The notes under the pieces are model-generated. The model did no database searches, was not told the DNA's origin, and saw nothing but the letters and a program-made list of their open reading frames with translations. From a virus, in the IMG/VR virus record IMGVR_UViG_3300042884_001115, positions 1 through 57,704 of that record: a stretch of 57,704 bases of DNA. One strand, written 5' to 3'. Of this stretch, positions 55,801-57,704 are shown piece by piece (position 1 is the stretch's first letter; the number at the start of each line of letters is the position of its first letter). A program made the translations under genes and the position numbers.

Positions 55801-57704
55801 CTATGAAGAACACCCAAAACATTCAAAATCAGAATTGTTTGGTTTTGGTGGTAAGTTTAAGTGAGAATAGTCAACTTTCGGTGGTTCAGGAGTTACTCTT
55901 GGTTTTTCTTTTTTTGATATATCCATCGCCAAGTGTTTTGCCCCTGTTGATATCGCTTTAGTCCTAACATAATAACAAAGAGTCTTCAAACCTTTTTCCC
56001 AAGAATGGAAATGTGATGAGGTAATCTTTGATAAAGTTGGATTTGCCATATAGATATTCATCGACTGTGATTGATCAATAAATGGTGCTCTTTCGGATGC
56101 CATATCAATTAATTCTCTTTGTGAGATTTCCCAAATAGTTTTATACTTAGGAATTAAATGCTCAATTCGTTTAACTTTCTTATTATAGTTTTTGTCTTCA
56201 GGATCTAAATAATTATTAAAATTGATATTTTGAATTGATCCCTCGTTGAAAATAATTTCATTTTTCAAGTCTTCTGACCAGATTCCAATTTTTTCAAAGT
56301 CATTAATTAGATATTTATTCACAATTAAAATTTCACCTCCAACTACTCGTCGGTTAAATAACGCTGAGTGAGCTGGTTCTGTCATTTCAAATGAACCTGT
56401 GATTTTGGCTGAAGATGCCACGGGCATTTGTGCTGTGAATAATGAATTACAAACACCATACTGAGACACGCTATTTTTTAACTTGTTCCAATCCCACATT
56501 CCTGAAAGTTGTGACTCATTCAATCCCCACATATCAAATTGGAATTCTCCTTTTGACATCGGTGATCCTTCAAAGAAAGTATATGGTTCATAATTACCAT
56601 TCATACATAACTGATTACTTTCATAAATGGCTGCGTAATAAATGGTTTCAAAAATGTCTTTATTTAACTTTCGTGCTTCTTCAGACGTGAAGATATAATC
56701 CATAAGATAAAACACATCAGCTAATCCTTGTGTTCCAATTGCAATTGCTCTTTGTTCTAATCCACCTTTTCTTCCTTTCTCAGTAGAATAGTTGTTTATT
56801 TCTATAACTTTATTTAATGAACGAACAACTTTTCTAACTTCAGAAAATAATAATTCAAAATCAAATTTATTATTAACAACAAAGTTTTTCAAAACCATAG
56901 ATGACAAAGTGCAAATCGCTGTGGTCTTTTCATCTGTATATTGGTAAATCTCATTACACAAGTTAGATTGTTTAATTACACCAATATTTTGATGGTTTGA
57001 CTTTCTATTAGCACTATCTTTAGAACATAAATACGGAACACCAGTTTCAACTTGAGACTCAATGATTTTTGTCCATATATCTTGTGCTTTGATTTTCTTT
57101 CCAAGACCTAAACTAACAGCTTTATTATAGTTTGTTTCATATTCATCACCATAACATTCTTGTAGTGGTTTTAGTCCTGCTTTTACTATATCATTTGGAC
57201 AAAACAAATACCAATCTGAATTGTTTTTAACCGCTCTCATGAAGTTATCAGGTATCCAAACTGCGGTAAATAAATCACGAGCTCTAAGTTCTTCAGCACC
57301 TGTATTCTTTTTTATTTCAAGAAGATCAATAATATCTTTATGCCATGGTTCTAAATAAATTGCGGCACTTCCCGGTCTTCTTCCTTGTTGATTAAAGAAT
57401 CTAAGAGACTCATTAACAATTTTCAAATATTTTAAAAGACCTCCAGCATAACCACCTGAAGTTGTGATTCGACTTTCTTTACTTCTAATGTTAGACATTG
57501 ATAAACCAATACCTGCAGCATCTGATGAAAAAGTTGATATATCATTTAAAGTGTCCAACAATCCTTGTCTTGAATCCGAATTGTTATAGTGAAGAACACA
57601 AGATGCCAACTGAGGAACTTTTGTTCCTGAATTGATCATAATTGGTGTTGCTTTAGAAATTAACTGATTTGAAAGTGAGTTGTAGTATTCCAAAGCCTCA
57701 GTTA
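55801..57704 (-). CDS. nrdA: Ribonucleoside-diphosphate reductase large subunit, class I, partial (N-terminus beyond window)
   Basis: The reading frame is open to the window edge, so about the first 120 residues are missing; the apparent first residue is not a real start. All active-site features are visible. PQLASCVL carries the first redox Cys. SNLCNEI carries the thiyl-radical Cys. TTAICTLSS carries the redox partner. FECFGCSS is the C-terminal CxxC pair that is re-reduced by thioredoxin/glutaredoxin. PGSAAIYLEPWHKDI, MPVASSAKI and the NrdA C-terminal helices also match. It supplies deoxynucleotides for phage replication. A terminator follows at 55751-55775. Confidence 0.95.
   Translation of the reverse strand, partial: TEALEYYNSLSNQLISKATPIMINSGTKVPQLASCVLHYNNSDSRQGLLDTLNDISTFSSDAAGIGLSMSNIRSKESRITTSGGYAGGLLKYLKIVNESLRFFNQQGRRPGSAAIYLEPWHKDIIDLLEIKKNTGAEELRARDLFTAVWIPDNFMRAVKNNSDWYLFCPNDIVKAGLKPLQECYGDEYETNYNKAVSLGLGKKIKAQDIWTKIIESQVETGVPYLCSKDSANRKSNHQNIGVIKQSNLCNEIYQYTDEKTTAICTLSSMVLKNFVVNNKFDFELLFSEVRKVVRSLNKVIEINNYSTEKGRKGGLEQRAIAIGTQGLADVFYLMDYIFTSEEARKLNKDIFETIYYAAIYESNQLCMNGNYEPYTFFEGSPMSKGEFQFDMWGLNESQLSGMWDWNKLKNSVSQYGVCNSLFTAQMPVASSAKITGSFEMTEPAHSALFNRRVVGGEILIVNKYLINDFEKIGIWSEDLKNEIIFNEGSIQNINFNNYLDPEDKNYNKKVKRIEHLIPKYKTIWEISQRELIDMASERAPFIDQSQSMNIYMANPTLSKITSSHFHSWEKGLKTLCYYVRTKAISTGAKHLAMDISKKEKPRVTPEPPKVDYSHLNLPPKPNNSDFECFGCSS

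Noticed and set aside
1-57704. CRISPR array
   Set aside because: The only regular direct repeats are in-frame coding repeats (33-bp repeat, Val/Glu repeats, Thr-Pro linkers); no equal-length repeat-spacer series was seen.
1-57704. Insertion sequence or transposase, integrase or attachment site
   Set aside because: No transposase or recombinase-like protein and no flanking inverted repeats were noticed; the genome appears lytic.
57693-57704. Start codon of nrdA at 57693
   Set aside because: The codon is an internal TTG; the frame stays open to the window edge and known family members continue about 120 residues further upstream.

Overview
This window is part of the genome of a large tailed bacteriophage (T4-like contractile-tail type), most likely infecting a Bacteroidetes/Flavobacteriia host. 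The phage identity rests on a gp25/gp6-like baseplate pair, a long block of baseplate and fibre proteins, gp46/gp47-like recombination subunits, a Toprim primase, a RuvC-like resolvase, an amidase endolysin and a class I ribonucleotide reductase. The host inference rests on several signs. Promoters have the Bacteroidetes form (TTTG, then TAnnTTTG). The sigma factor resembles short Bacteroidetes RpoD. There is a histone-H1-like (Hc1) small protein. Fibre proteins carry repeats resembling SprB, the flavobacterial gliding adhesin. The DNA is strongly AT-rich, with A-rich leaders and no obvious Shine-Dalgarno sequences.

Layout, left to right (nearly everything is on the minus strand). 1-6 kb: an unrecognised 411-aa protein, a disordered acidic protein, a SAP protein, five tandem genes sharing the N-terminal peptide MKII[IV][ST]xxQ, and a leucine-rich-repeat protein. 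6-10.4 kb: Dam methylase, DnaJ, an Hc1-like histone and small proteins. 10.4-16.2 kb: an EF-hand/zinc-ribbon protein and a lysis-type block (amidase, two spanin-like coiled-coil membrane proteins, a four-TM protein with valine-glutamate repeats). 16.26-17.33 kb: three structured non-coding RNA candidates, two with strong Bacteroidetes-type promoters. 17.3-30.2 kb: sigma factor, a methyltransferase with a nuclease-like partner, SbcC/SbcD-type subunits, a PD-(D/E)XK nuclease, primase, small zinc and membrane proteins, RuvC. A two-gene plus-strand island (27.8-29.5 kb) encodes fibre-like proteins. 30.2-54.7 kb: the tail module, with fibre proteins, SprB-like and PKD repeats, an embedded glycosyltransferase, a 1870-aa protein with membrane segments, and the gp6 and gp25 homologues. 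54.8-57.7 kb: a flavodoxin-fold protein and the NrdA C-terminus, cut by the window edge.

Regulation. Fourteen gene or operon starts carry TATTTAT within about 1-18 bases of the start codon, in the orientation of the gene. They precede structural, lysis and tagged genes, not the replication genes or the sigma gene. This looks like a late-promoter family. Many neighbouring genes overlap as TAATG or ATGA, implying translational coupling.

The most interesting candidate system is a set of late-expressed proteins whose N-termini carry (L/I)-x-E sites resembling the T4 prohead-protease (gp21) cleavage site and capsid-targeting peptides. This would suggest an arsenal of internal, DNA-co-ejected proteins (the five MKII genes, the LRR protein and others). 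That remains inference until virion proteomics is done.
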